Assembly: GCF_024721995.1 (NCBI RefSeq)
Contig: NZ_JANQBC010000003.1
Coordinates: forward strand, 372,001-436,000
Direction of reading: 5' to 3'
Source of the DNA: Paenibacillus radicibacter
GTDB lineage: Bacteria; Bacillota; Bacilli; Paenibacillales; NBRC-103111
Length of the DNA stretch: 64,000 nucleotides
How positions within the stretch are numbered: the stretch's first letter is position 1; every line of letters begins with the position of its first letter. Of the stretch, positions 1-7,834 are shown piece by piece. Below the pieces are notes generated by a model, which saw nothing but the letters and a program-made list of their open reading frames with translations, did no database searches and was not told where the DNA came from. A program made the translations under genes and the position numbers.

Positions 1-1621
1 TGCCACCGCTTGAAGCTACCGCACGCGTAATAACAATTGAATACGACTTCGTCGTTGTACCGTCTTCTGCTGTCACAATTACTGGAATTGTGTTGCTGCC
101 TTCTTTGAGCGCAATCGCAGCACTGGGCTTGCCCCTTTCAACTGATTTACCATCAATTGTGAGCTCTGCATTGTCGTCTGATGCAGTTGCAGTAACCTGC
201 ACACTGGATACAGCATTCGCAACACTTGCTGTGTACTCGGTCTTATTCGCCACAAATTCAGGGCTTAGCGTACCGCTGGAGAGTGCAAGTCCGCTTAGTG
301 TAGCGTCGGTGTTAAGAGCAGCCGCACGCGTAACAACAATTGTATACGACTTGGTCGTTGTACCGTCTTCTGCTGTCACAATTACTGGAATTGTGTTGCT
401 GCCTTCTTTGAGTGCAATCGCAGCACTGGGCTTGCCCCTTTCAACTGATTTACCATCAATTGTGAGCTCTGCATTGTCGTCTGATGCAGTTGCAGTAACC
501 TGCACACTGGATACAGCATTCGCAACACTTGCTGTGTATTCGGTCTTATTCGCCACAAATTCAGGGCTTAGCGTACCACTGGAAAGTATAAGTCCACTTA
601 GTGTTGCATCCTTACTTAATGCCGCTTGACGATTTACTGTTATCGTATAGGGTTTGGCATCTCCAACAAGTGGGATCACATCAACTTGAATTGTGTTTTT
701 CCCTTCATGGAGAGGGACATTGATCGACTTTTTTCCTGACGGATACGCCTGTCCATTCACTTTAACCTGAGATGTCTTGTCTAACGCCTCAGCCGACACA
801 GCAATCTCCGATACAGAGCTCGGTACCGTCGCCGTATATGATGTTGTACTCGGACTAAATGCAGGACTTAAGTCACCAGCTGATATCTCCAATAAGGAGA
901 GAGAATTAGAGAAGACATCACTCTTCGTTGAATCATAGACTTCCGTTGTTCCTGAATAGAGCTTAAGTGGTACTTGGGACAAATCTCCTGGCTTGTCCAA
1001 CATAAAATCAAATTGAACTTCACCATTTTTTGTGAAATAGGCATATCCTCCAGGTACTTTCCACTGCGCCTCATTCGATAATGATATCTTAGGATCATTA
1101 TTATAAAGCGTAACGCTGTTAGGTACTTGTATAAATACATCCGTGCCATCTGCAACAGCTTGCCCGTCTTTGTCATGGAGCTTGTATGTAGCACGAACAA
1201 CCTGCGTCGGTTTTCCAACAAAGCTATTATTTATGGCAAATTCAGCTTTAACAAACTTTGCATAAGCTACTGGTTGGGCTGGCTTTGGACTCGACTGGAG
1301 TAAATTTACACTCACATAAGTATTTCCACCAAAACCATAATCAGAAGGAACCCAGCTTACCCGACCATCACTTACATAAGCTCCAACAATAACTCGTGTA
1401 GGATCGGTTTTTATATTAATTTCGCCTGTTTTTAGTTCCCCGGAATCATTGGCTTCAATGCCATCCGAATATCGAATAAATATCTTCTCGTCAGGAGCAA
1501 GAGTTCCCGTGATATTAAACGTAACTTGACTTACATTTACCCCCACACATGCACTTAATAACAATACAAACATCAACATCAATGTAAGGATGCGCAACCT
1601 GTTTGCTGTATGTTTCATCAT
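1..1621 (-). CDS. Lipoprotein with tandem cadherin-like beta-sandwich repeats (3' end outside window)
   Basis: The frame is open from a start at 1621 (MMKH) or 1618 to the window edge, so the C-terminus is missing. The N-terminus is a lipoprotein signal with lipobox LLSAC (Cys25), which suggests attachment to the outer face of the membrane. After about 230 residues of non-repeated sequence there are at least three repeats of about 100 residues. Each has the pattern LSGL.LS.GTLSP.F....T.YTA and ends in a YTITV-type strand, as in Pfam cadherin-like PF12733, common in Paenibacillus surface proteins. Two repeats are nearly identical in DNA. A purine-rich ribosome site precedes the start. The function is unknown; adhesion, or a scaffold for an enzyme domain beyond the edge, is inference. 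The plus-strand frame over the repeats is only a shadow. Confidence 0.85.
   Translation of the reverse strand, partial: MMKHTANRLRILTLMLMFVLLLSACVGVNVSQVTFNITGTLAPDEKIFIRYSDGIEANDSGELKTGEINIKTDPTRVIVGAYVSDGRVSWVPSDYGFGGNTYVSVNLLQSSPKPAQPVAYAKFVKAEFAINNSFVGKPTQVVRATYKLHDKDGQAVADGTDVFIQVPNSVTLYNNDPKISLSNEAQWKVPGGYAYFTKNGEVQFDFMLDKPGDLSQVPLKLYSGTTEVYDSTKSDVFSNSLSLLEISAGDLSPAFSPSTTSYTATVPSSVSEIAVSAEALDKTSQVKVNGQAYPSGKKSINVPLHEGKNTIQVDVIPLVGDAKPYTITVNRQAALSKDATLSGLILSSGTLSPEFVANKTEYTASVANAVSSVQVTATASDDNAELTIDGKSVERGKPSAAIALKEGSNTIPVIVTAEDGTTTKSYTIVVTRAAALNTDATLSGLALSSGTLSPEFVANKTEYTASVANAVSSVQVTATASDDNAELTIDGKSVERGKPSAAIALKEGSNTIPVIVTAEDGTTTKSYSIVITRAVASSGG
21..626. repeat. Two near-identical 303-bp tandem direct repeats
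   Basis: Copy A (about 21-323) and copy B (about 324-626) repeat with a period of 303 bp, or 101 codons. For example, gcacgcgtaa occurs at 21 and 324. Only scattered substitutions are visible until the last 50 bp, where they diverge more. Both lie inside the cadherin-like lipoprotein gene and are in frame. A third domain upstream (about 627-900) is homologous at protein level but clearly diverged in DNA. Confidence 0.9.
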
Positions 1622-1755
1622 CTACTTCCCTTCCCTCATTAAAATCCATAAACGAACTATTTCCCATCATATCGATTGCGCACCCCCTCTAATAGTGAGT
1701 ATTGTCATCACTTTGTCATATGACATATTTCTATTTTTTTCTAGTTTATCCAACA

Positions 1756-1792
1756 AAAAACCGAGCGCACATAATCATGCCACTCGGTTTCC
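1756..1792 (-). terminator. Rho-independent terminator of the SRPBCC-arsR operon
   Basis: On the minus strand an AAACCGAG arm pairs with CTCGGTTT across a loop and is followed by a run of T. It lies just downstream of the ArsR stop codon. Confidence 0.75.
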
Positions 1793-1797
1793 ACTTC

Positions 1798-2112
1798 TTA
1801 TGAAGTTGTATCTGTCTCCACCAACTGTTTAAGCACAAGCAAATGTTTGGACCAATATTTCTCGAAAAAGGTTACCCAATCCTTCATCTCGGCAAGCGGT
1901 TCTGCAATCAGCCTATACTTCGTCTCCCGCCCAACCTTCTTGCTGCTGACAAGCCCTGCTTCCGCCAGTACAGCAAGATGCTTATTAATAGCTGTTCGGC
2001 TCAATGAGAAATGCTGCGTCATCGCCGCAATGGATAGTTCTTGGTCAGCAAGCAACTCTAACAGCTTCCGACGAGTCGGATCTGCTATTGCCTGAAACAC
2101 ATCTTGTTCCAA
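1798..2112 (-). CDS. ArsR/SmtB-family transcriptional repressor
   Basis: This 104-residue winged-helix protein fits the ArsR length. Its N-terminus, with IADPTRRKLLELL, is the classic ArsR helix. The recognition region is FSLSRTAINKHLAVLAEAGLV, followed by a wing with KVGRETKYRL. No metal-binding Cys cluster (ELCVC) is present, so it resembles the SdpR/PagR-like non-metal ArsR proteins that travel with SRPBCC or DoxX genes. It starts 3 bp after the SRPBCC stop, so the two are cotranscribed. Autorepression through the palindromes at 2570-2615 is inferred. The same operator core lies in front of the DoxX gene near 46.4 kb. Confidence 0.9.
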   Translation of the reverse strand: MEQDVFQAIADPTRRKLLELLADQELSIAAMTQHFSLSRTAINKHLAVLAEAGLVSSKKVGRETKYRLIAEPLAEMKDWVTFFEKYWSKHLLVLKQLVETDTTS

Positions 2113-2115
2113 GAC

Positions 2116-2538
2116 TTATGCTCCAATATAAGCAGGTAATCTCTCTTGCACGATCTTCACCCAACCGCTATCCATCACACAGCGAACGGTCTCATGCGGT
2201 TGACCGAACTCCGTCATTTTCTCAGCATCCCAACCGGAATGGATCAACGTAAACTCCGTTTGGTTATCTCCGACTGTCTTAAGTTCAAATGCTAAGTGCC
2301 AATCTTTACCCCAATCAAAGCCGATACGGTTCGGCGGGTCTAACTCCGTGATTTTACAAGGAGAATCTCCAAAATGTTCAGCATGCAAGGTAAACTCCTT
2401 GCCTAGCACCGCTTCAATCGTACTTGGCATCCACCAGCCTGCTAAACCTTCTGCTGTTGAGACTGCTGCCCATACTTTCTCGATCGGTGCGTTTAGTGTT
2501 ATCTTCTGGCGAATTGCCGGTAATGTATCTTGATTCAT
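2116..2538 (-). CDS. SRPBCC (AHSA1-like) domain protein
   Basis: The protein has 140 residues and a START/Bet v1-like helix-grip fold. It is recognised by the N-terminal strand with APIEKVWAAVSTAEGLAGWW, the FDWG and SGWD segments, and the C-terminal helix SGWVKIVQERL. Such proteins bind hydrophobic ligands in a cavity; the ligand here cannot be read from sequence. It is the first gene of the operon with arsR (3-bp gap), with a GGAGG site 8 bp before its ATG. SRPBCC-ArsR pairs are common in Firmicutes. Another SRPBCC gene, without an ArsR partner, lies at 41957-42382. Confidence 0.85.
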   Translation of the reverse strand: MNQDTLPAIRQKITLNAPIEKVWAAVSTAEGLAGWWMPSTIEAVLGKEFTLHAEHFGDSPCKITELDPPNRIGFDWGKDWHLAFELKTVGDNQTEFTLIHSGWDAEKMTEFGQPHETVRCVMDSGWVKIVQERLPAYIGA

Positions 2539-2569
2539 TGTGTAGTGCCTCCAATATAATGATTATTTA

Positions 2570-2615
2570 TAACACGTTATGGTGTTACGAGTTATTATAA
2601 CACCTTTAGGTGTTA
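2570..2615 (-). promoter_or_regulatory. Promoter with twin palindromic operators before SRPBCC-arsR
   Basis: Two 18-bp palindromes are visible: TAACACGTTATGGTGTTA at 2570-2587 and TAACACCTTTAGGTGTTA at 2598-2615, 28 bp apart centre to centre. A minus-strand -10 TATAAT occupies 2594-2599. The upstream palindrome therefore fills the -35/-10 spacer and the other covers the likely start of transcription. This is a typical repressor layout; assignment to the adjacent ArsR is inference. Confidence 0.75.
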
Positions 2616-2742
2616 CTTTGTCCTTTTTCAAGAAAAATTATGTTGGAAAATATTTATGAGGCTCATTTATTCCTGACATATAGGTGTCAACAACGAAAGT
2701 TTATGATGAGATCAAGATAACGAGAAGGGATTGAAACTGTAT

Positions 2743-4287
2743 ATGGTAAATAAGAAGCAAAGTAAAGTTGGGGTCGTTCTGGCGGGTCTCCTGCTCGCCA
2801 TTCTAATGGCATCTATGGACAACACGATTGTCGCAACGGCAATGGGCACAATTGTGGGTGAAATGGGAGGACTCGATAAGTTCGTCTGGGCAACTTCCGC
2901 TTATATGGTCATGGAAATGGCAGGTATGCCGATCTTCGGTAAACTGTCGGATATGTACGGACGTAAGCGGTTCTTCGTCTTCGGGATTGTCGTCTTTATG
3001 ATTGGATCAGCGTTATGCGGTCTAGCGGATTCGATTCTCACACTTAGCATCTATCGCGGTATTCAAGGAATTGGTGCAGGCGCGATGGTATCCATTGCAT
3101 TTACGATTATGTTCGACATTATTGAACCTAAGAATCGCGGCAAGATTACAGGCATGTTCGGCGCCCTATTCGGTTTCGCTAGTATCGCAGCACCACTTGT
3201 TGGTGGATATATTACGGATCACCTGCATTGGGAATGGATTTTCTATATTAACTTACCACTTGGTTTAGTCGCACTTGTGTTTATCCTGTTCTTCTACAAA
3301 GAATCAGCGGTACACACAAAGCAAAGCATTGACTATGTAGGTGCCTTCTTACTCGTCAGCGCGGTTATCTGCTTAATGCTAGGACTTGAGCTTGGCGGCA
3401 AGCAGTTCGCATGGGATTCAGTGCAGATTGTTGGTTTGTTTTCAGGTTTTGCAGCATGTGCCATTACACTCATTTTTGTCGAAAAGAAAGCGGTCGAGCC
3501 GATCATCTCGTTCCGTATGTTCAAAAATCGACTGTATACAACGAGTAACTTGATCGCCATGTTCAGCAGTGGTGCGTACATGTCCGCAACTGTATTCATT
3601 CCGATTTATGTGCAAGGCGTACTCGGCGGTTCCGCGTCCAGTGCGGGTTACATTCTACTTCCGATGCTTGTTAGTTCGATCATTACAGCAACAGCAGGTG
3701 GCTACTTGATGACGAAGTTGTCCTTCCGTACAATTCTTGCTCCAACACTCGCACTTCTCGTAATTGGACTTGGATTACTCGTCACAATATCCGCGGATAC
3801 ACCGCGTTATCTAATCACGCTCTATATGGTTCTTGCAGGTTTAGGCGTTGGGGCTACGTATTCGGTTCTAGCAAACTCCACGATTCACTCGTTCCCTGCT
3901 AATCAACGCGGAGCAGCAAGCTCCACACTTAACTTCAATCGTGCACTAGGGATGACACTCGGTATTACCATCTTCGGTATTATCCAAAGTCATGCACTGA
4001 ATAGTGAGTTAACAGCTGTATTTGCAGGCGCTGGGGCATCTGGTCTTCCTGCCGGTTTCAACATCAGCGACCCTTATATGCTACTGAATCCTGCGCTCAG
4101 TCAATCATTAGATTCAAATGTGTTGTCTGCTATTCAACAAGCACTATCCTCTTCGATTAGTACGACATTCGCTTGGAGTCTCATTCCAGCTGCACTGGCT
4201 GTATTTGCGGCCATTCAGATGAGAAAAGAACGTTTCAGCATATCCGAAGTCCATGGCGATGAAGAAGGTTATGTTACTGCGCATTAA
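2743..4287 (+). CDS. DHA2-family MFS multidrug exporter (EmrB/QacA type)
   Basis: A 14-helix proton-driven exporter of about 515 residues. TM1 carries the drug-antiporter motif MDNTIVATA, loop 2-3 has GKLSDMYGRKR (motif A), and helix 5 has the antiporter motif C region GALFGFASIAAPLVGG. I chose ATG 2743 because the GAGAAGGGA site sits 12 bp before it. A TTG at 2731 directly abuts that site and would add four residues. It is followed after 47 bp by a WYL regulator and then an SDR-like gene, all on the same strand, so probably one operon. The substrate is unknown. Confidence 0.9.
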   Translation: MVNKKQSKVGVVLAGLLLAILMASMDNTIVATAMGTIVGEMGGLDKFVWATSAYMVMEMAGMPIFGKLSDMYGRKRFFVFGIVVFMIGSALCGLADSILTLSIYRGIQGIGAGAMVSIAFTIMFDIIEPKNRGKITGMFGALFGFASIAAPLVGGYITDHLHWEWIFYINLPLGLVALVFILFFYKESAVHTKQSIDYVGAFLLVSAVICLMLGLELGGKQFAWDSVQIVGLFSGFAACAITLIFVEKKAVEPIISFRMFKNRLYTTSNLIAMFSSGAYMSATVFIPIYVQGVLGGSASSAGYILLPMLVSSIITATAGGYLMTKLSFRTILAPTLALLVIGLGLLVTISADTPRYLITLYMVLAGLGVGATYSVLANSTIHSFPANQRGAASSTLNFNRALGMTLGITIFGIIQSHALNSELTAVFAGAGASGLPAGFNISDPYMLLNPALSQSLDSNVLSAIQQALSSSISTTFAWSLIPAALAVFAAIQMRKERFSISEVHGDEEGYVTAH

Positions 4288-4334
4288 CAATGCGTTATGA
4301 TAGGTAGATAAGTTGTTGAAACGGAGGAACTGAC

Positions 4335-5312
4335 ATGAAACTTGAGCGGATGATGGCGATCACCATCCTGCTTCTAAACCGTAAACGTGTGCAAGCACAG
4401 GAGTTAGCAGACAAGATGGAAGTTTCACTGCGTACCATTTATCGGGATTTGGAATCACTGAACATGGCGGGCATCCCAATTGTTTCGTATACCGGCTCAG
4501 AAGGCGGCTATGAGATCATGGACAGCTTCCGACTCGATCGACAGATGTTATCTTTTGATGAATTAATCTCACTCTCCACTGCCCTGCGTGGTCTCAAATC
4601 CACGCAGGCAGTGGAGCATACGCATATGGATCGCTTGCTCGATAAAGTAGGTGCACTCGTCACCCAAGCTGAACAAGGGAAAGCAAACACGAGTGAACAA
4701 GTGCTCGTGGACTTCACACCTTGGCGGAATAATGAAACCGAGAAGATCAAGTACGAGTCGCTTCAAGCGGCTGTTCAGGGTACAAAGCTCATTAAATTCG
4801 GTTATACCGATGGGAAAGGTGAAGAAACCGAGCGCCACGTAGAACCAATTGGACTTGTGCTCAAGGGCTACTCCTGGTATCTCCATGCCTACTGTCTGAC
4901 CCGCCAAGACTACCGCATCTTCCGACTCTCTCGTGTGCAGAATCTACTGTTGATGCCAGATACGTTTATTCGCAGAGATGTTTCGCTCGCAGAGTTAAAC
5001 AAGCGCATGGAGCGTCCGCATTGGACGAATAATGGCAGATCAGAACTGACGCTTCAATTCTTAGGTGACGCTAAGGTCGCGGCTGTCGATCATTTTAACG
5101 ATGACTCGATTGAAAAATTGCCTGACGGATCCCTGCTCGTCCATACCTCGCTTCCAGATGGCAAATGGCTGCTCGGCTTCTTGCTGCAATATGGAACGAA
5201 TGTCATTGTTCACAAACCAACTAAGCTCGCTGCCGATATTAGACAGACTGCCTTGCAAATTGCATCTTTGTATCAAGATTCAGGTCAATTAACGGAGAGG
5301 AAGGATTCCTGA
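4335..5312 (+). CDS. YafY-type HTH/WYL-domain transcriptional regulator
   Basis: The 325-residue protein begins with a DeoR-like HTH (about 1-60; KMEVSLRTIYRDLESLNMAG). A WYL domain occupies about 140-225, with the characteristic WYLHAYC and FRLSRV segments, and a WCX-type C-terminal region follows. WYL domains sense ligands or nucleic acids; this subgroup usually controls neighbouring genes. An AACGGAGG-like site precedes the ATG. Its stop codon TGA overlaps the ATG of the next gene (TGATG), so the two are translationally coupled. It probably regulates the MFS exporter and the SDR-like gene around it (inference). Confidence 0.9.
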   Translation: MKLERMMAITILLLNRKRVQAQELADKMEVSLRTIYRDLESLNMAGIPIVSYTGSEGGYEIMDSFRLDRQMLSFDELISLSTALRGLKSTQAVEHTHMDRLLDKVGALVTQAEQGKANTSEQVLVDFTPWRNNETEKIKYESLQAAVQGTKLIKFGYTDGKGEETERHVEPIGLVLKGYSWYLHAYCLTRQDYRIFRLSRVQNLLLMPDTFIRRDVSLAELNKRMERPHWTNNGRSELTLQFLGDAKVAAVDHFNDDSIEKLPDGSLLVHTSLPDGKWLLGFLLQYGTNVIVHKPTKLAADIRQTALQIASLYQDSGQLTERKDS

Positions 5313-6070
5313 TGAGTCTTAAAGGTCAAGTCGCTATTATAACAAGCGGTTCCAGCGGTATAGGACGCGCATCTGCGCTGTTACTTGCTCAGCGCGGCGC
5401 TAAAGTTATTGTTCATTATTCAGCGCGTACAGCAAGCCAAGCAGCAGAAGCAGTCGTTGCCGAAATTCAAGCGTTAGGCGGCAAAGCAGTCGCTGTTCAG
5501 GCAGATTTACTTCAAGAGAATCAAGTACAGGAACTCGTTCTCACGGCAAAAGAAACCTTCGGTTCCATCGATATCCTCGTGTGTCATACCCCTTCTTATG
5601 CAGAGGCGAAGCCTTTTGCGGAGATGTCTTGGGAACTATTTGCCAAACAAATGAATGATGAATTGCAGACGGCGTTTCTAACGACTCAAGCGGTAATTCC
5701 TCATCTAATTGAACGACGGTCAGGGAGGATTGTGTATGTATCTAGCACGCTTGGCAAAGATCCTTCACCCCACATGATTGCACAAGGTACAGCTAAGGGC
5801 GGATTGAACACCTTCGCGCTGTACATCGCGCAAGAATTCGGTCCACATGGAATTACAGCTAATGTGGTTGCACCCGAGCACGTCCACTTGGATGAAGCAT
5901 TTGCCTTAACGAAGCAAGAAAAGCAGATGCTTGGCAGCTTCACTCCACTAGGTCGTGTGGCAGAACCAGAGGATGTGGCGAGTGTGATTGCTTTTCTTGC
6001 AAGTGAGGATGCGCTGTTCTTGAGCGGAACTTATACACCCGTGACGGGTGGGCTAACGATGGAGGGGTAG
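5312..6070 (+). CDS. SDR-family protein lacking the catalytic tyrosine
   Basis: The 252-residue Rossmann protein of classical SDR length has the dinucleotide motif SGSSGIG (12-18) and a Ser pair at 144-145, where the catalytic Ser sits. The YxxxK motif reads QGTAK, so Tyr is replaced by Gln158 while Lys162 is kept. The NNAG motif is also lost (CHTP near 91-94). The C-terminal part ending in PVTGG is normal. It is translationally coupled to the WYL regulator. It may be a non-catalytic or altered-chemistry SDR, for example a binding or sensor protein; annotation as an oxidoreductase is doubtful. Confidence 0.85.
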   Translation: MSLKGQVAIITSGSSGIGRASALLLAQRGAKVIVHYSARTASQAAEAVVAEIQALGGKAVAVQADLLQENQVQELVLTAKETFGSIDILVCHTPSYAEAKPFAEMSWELFAKQMNDELQTAFLTTQAVIPHLIERRSGRIVYVSSTLGKDPSPHMIAQGTAKGGLNTFALYIAQEFGPHGITANVVAPEHVHLDEAFALTKQEKQMLGSFTPLGRVAEPEDVASVIAFLASEDALFLSGTYTPVTGGLTMEG

Positions 6071-6114
6071 TTATCGCTATTTTAAAAGAGAAAAATACAA
6101 CAACGAATCGATCA

Positions 6115-6270
6115 ATGGAGTTCATAATCCTGAGGCATGACCCAGACCCTGCTGATTAAATCATTGTCGATGATATGGACCTATTTTTTCCGAAGATGCT
6201 GTTTCAAGAGGATATTGCTGCTTTTGTAGCTGAACTTGAACAAGAGGTTGCCCTGCAAGAGCAGAAATAA
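6115..6270 (+). pseudogene. Small broken reading frame at the end of the MFS-WYL-SDR operon
   Basis: One frame reads from ATG 6115 (MEFIILRHDPDPAD) to a TAA at 6157-6159 and then continues in the same frame to a TAA at 6268-6270 (ending ELEQEVALQEQK). A single in-frame stop splits about 50 codons. It lies 45 bp after the SDR stop and directly before the operon terminator. An intact small gene from ATG 6175 (31 codons) is possible, though no good ribosome site is seen. I do not recognise the family. Confidence 0.35.
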
Positions 6271-6276
6271 TAGCGA

Positions 6277-6316
6277 GAACCCCGTGTTACCGACTGGTAG
6301 CGCGGGGTTCTTTTTT
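6277..6316 (+). terminator. Terminator overlapping the 3' end of vanZ
   Basis: GAACCCCG (6277-6284) pairs with CGGGGTTC (6303-6310), followed by TTTTTT. It ends the plus-strand operon. The hairpin DNA also encodes the last residues of the convergent VanZ-like protein. Confidence 0.85.
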
Positions 6317-6847
6317 ATATGGATTATTCCGTGAATGCCCCGCTTTATTAAATAGTCGATACAGAACAAACCCTATACTTGCACCAAGCGTATTTAGCAT
6401 AAGATCATCCACATCAAATGAACGTATAAAAGTGAATATCTGCATCACCTCAACTAAAAGTGAAGTGAAAAATCCTAAAAATACGATTGCCCAAAACTTG
6501 TTTATATTAAATCTTTGTGGAATTGAAAAACCTAATGGCATAAATAAGAGGATGTTCCCAACGATATTCCTGAATGCAACCATCTCATTAGAATGAGTCA
6601 GTTGACTATTTATGGTCGCAAAGGGCGTCAGGTTCACCAGTTGATATGCAGCTCCACTCTCCATATGTGAATACACATTTAACGGGAACGGAAATAGGGT
6701 TAAGGAATAAATAAAAACGACGGAAAAATAGAAAAGACCTTTATTCCATTCGTTTTTTAAAGAGAATTGATTGTGAATAGCTAACACTACCACTCTATAA
6801 ATGATCCAAGGAATTGCTAACAGTATAATTGAGTCTAATCTAATCAA
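6287..6847 (-). CDS. vanZ: VanZ-family membrane protein
   Basis: The 186-residue protein has four to five hydrophobic helices and the VanZ hallmarks: NLTPF near residue 75, the NIVGNILLFMPLGF stretch, and DVDDLMLNTLGA near the C-terminus. VanZ proteins give low-level teicoplanin or lipoglycopeptide tolerance by an unknown mechanism. The start is TTG at 6847 with GGAGA 8 bp upstream; no ATG fits. It lies 40 bp downstream of the VanY-like gene and is probably cotranscribed with it. The last codons lie inside the terminator of the opposite operon. Confidence 0.85.
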   Translation of the reverse strand: MIRLDSIILLAIPWIIYRVVVLAIHNQFSLKNEWNKGLFYFSVVFIYSLTLFPFPLNVYSHMESGAAYQLVNLTPFATINSQLTHSNEMVAFRNIVGNILLFMPLGFSIPQRFNINKFWAIVFLGFFTSLLVEVMQIFTFIRSFDVDDLMLNTLGASIGFVLYRLFNKAGHSRNNPYKKEPRATSR

Positions 6848-6887
6848 ATTATGATCTCCTATCAGCTTAGCTACTTCTGCTTATCTT

Positions 6888-7754
6888 CTAGAATGCCGTC
6901 ACAATCACACCATCCACGTTGTTACCAGATACTTCGTACTGACCCTTACTAGGAACCGGGATCTTCGTATCTTTCTTCGACACAGGGTAATAAGCGACAT
7001 CATAATGCTTCTCACCAATTGTAATCGTGAGCTTCTTCTTCTCTTTAAGATAGTCCAAGTACTCTTCCAGTGTTAAATTCTCTTGTTTCATAATAATGCT
7101 GTGCGGTAGTCCCACATAGCGAAAATGCCAAGGCTCGTACTGAATGCCTGTAATCTCCGTCTTATCTTTCGGATAACGCAGAATAAACCCATACGTCCAG
7201 GCATGCTCTAGCAGCCACTTTCCTTCTGGTGCTCGATTCATCTCCGCTTGAGAAGAGCCGATATCTAGCGATAACCCGAGGTTATGCTCACTATAACCAG
7301 CTGGCAGCGCGTAATCCGCCCCCATTTCCTTATACAGCTGGGTCTGCTCAGCCTCATCCCGATAACCGCTGCTAATGAGAAAACGGTTGACCCCATCTTT
7401 CGCAGCCTTCCCAATCATGTCGATAAACTTCTCAGCGACACCTCTAGATAATTGAATCTTGGTGTTCAGTAAGCCATATCCTTGAAGCAATTCTTTACTG
7501 CGAGCCAAATTCACCACATCATCAACCACACCACTCGCATGCACAGGATACTTTCGATTAACTAACAGCAAATTGCCTTGGTGAACCTGATCTTGACCCA
7601 CCTTAATTGTCTGATCATGATTACCAGATGAAGCTTCCTCTACCTTATATCCTTCAATTTCGTTCGGCGCTTGTACAACTTTCATAATATATTTACCAGC
7701 CCCATAGCCAATCACCAATAAGGCAATAACTCCAACCAAATACCACTTTTTCAT
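6888..7754 (-). CDS. vanY: VanY-like D-alanyl-D-alanine carboxypeptidase (peptidase M15B)
   Basis: The 288-residue protein has an N-terminal membrane anchor (about 4-20) and an extracellular zinc D,D-carboxypeptidase domain. Visible zinc-site residues are His157 and Asp164 in SEHNLGLSLDIG, with catalytic Glu207 and zinc ligand His210 in EPWHFRYVG. SSGYRDEAEQTQLY is the conserved substrate-side motif. It removes the terminal D-Ala from pentapeptide stems, the glycopeptide target. The C-terminal segment with SGNNVDGVIVT is typical of Bacillus/Paenibacillus homologues. An AGGAGG site precedes the ATG. It follows the kinase gene by 80 bp in a VanR-S-Y-Z order. Confidence 0.9.
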   Translation of the reverse strand: MKKWYLVGVIALLVIGYGAGKYIMKVVQAPNEIEGYKVEEASSGNHDQTIKVGQDQVHQGNLLLVNRKYPVHASGVVDDVVNLARSKELLQGYGLLNTKIQLSRGVAEKFIDMIGKAAKDGVNRFLISSGYRDEAEQTQLYKEMGADYALPAGYSEHNLGLSLDIGSSQAEMNRAPEGKWLLEHAWTYGFILRYPKDKTEITGIQYEPWHFRYVGLPHSIIMKQENLTLEEYLDYLKEKKKLTITIGEKHYDVAYYPVSKKDTKIPVPSKGQYEVSGNNVDGVIVTAF

Positions 7755-7834
7755 TTTTCGTTCCTCCTATTTATCTTGCATTTAGGATAACGAAAACTTT
7801 TTAAATAAGAAGTGGTGTAAAGTTTAAATTTTTC

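Noticed and set aside
90-629. Plus-strand 179-codon frame rich in Leu/Ser/Ala
   Set aside because: It is the antisense of the duplicated cadherin-like repeats. It lacks a ribosome site, and its own internal repetition only mirrors the real gene on the minus strand.
1-640. Tandem repeats as a possible CRISPR array
   Set aside because: The repeat unit is 303 bp, without short repeats and unique spacers, and it is coding in frame.
868-1221. Minus-strand 117-codon frame
   Set aside because: It lies in another frame inside the lipoprotein gene, whose frame continues through it with a conserved domain pattern.
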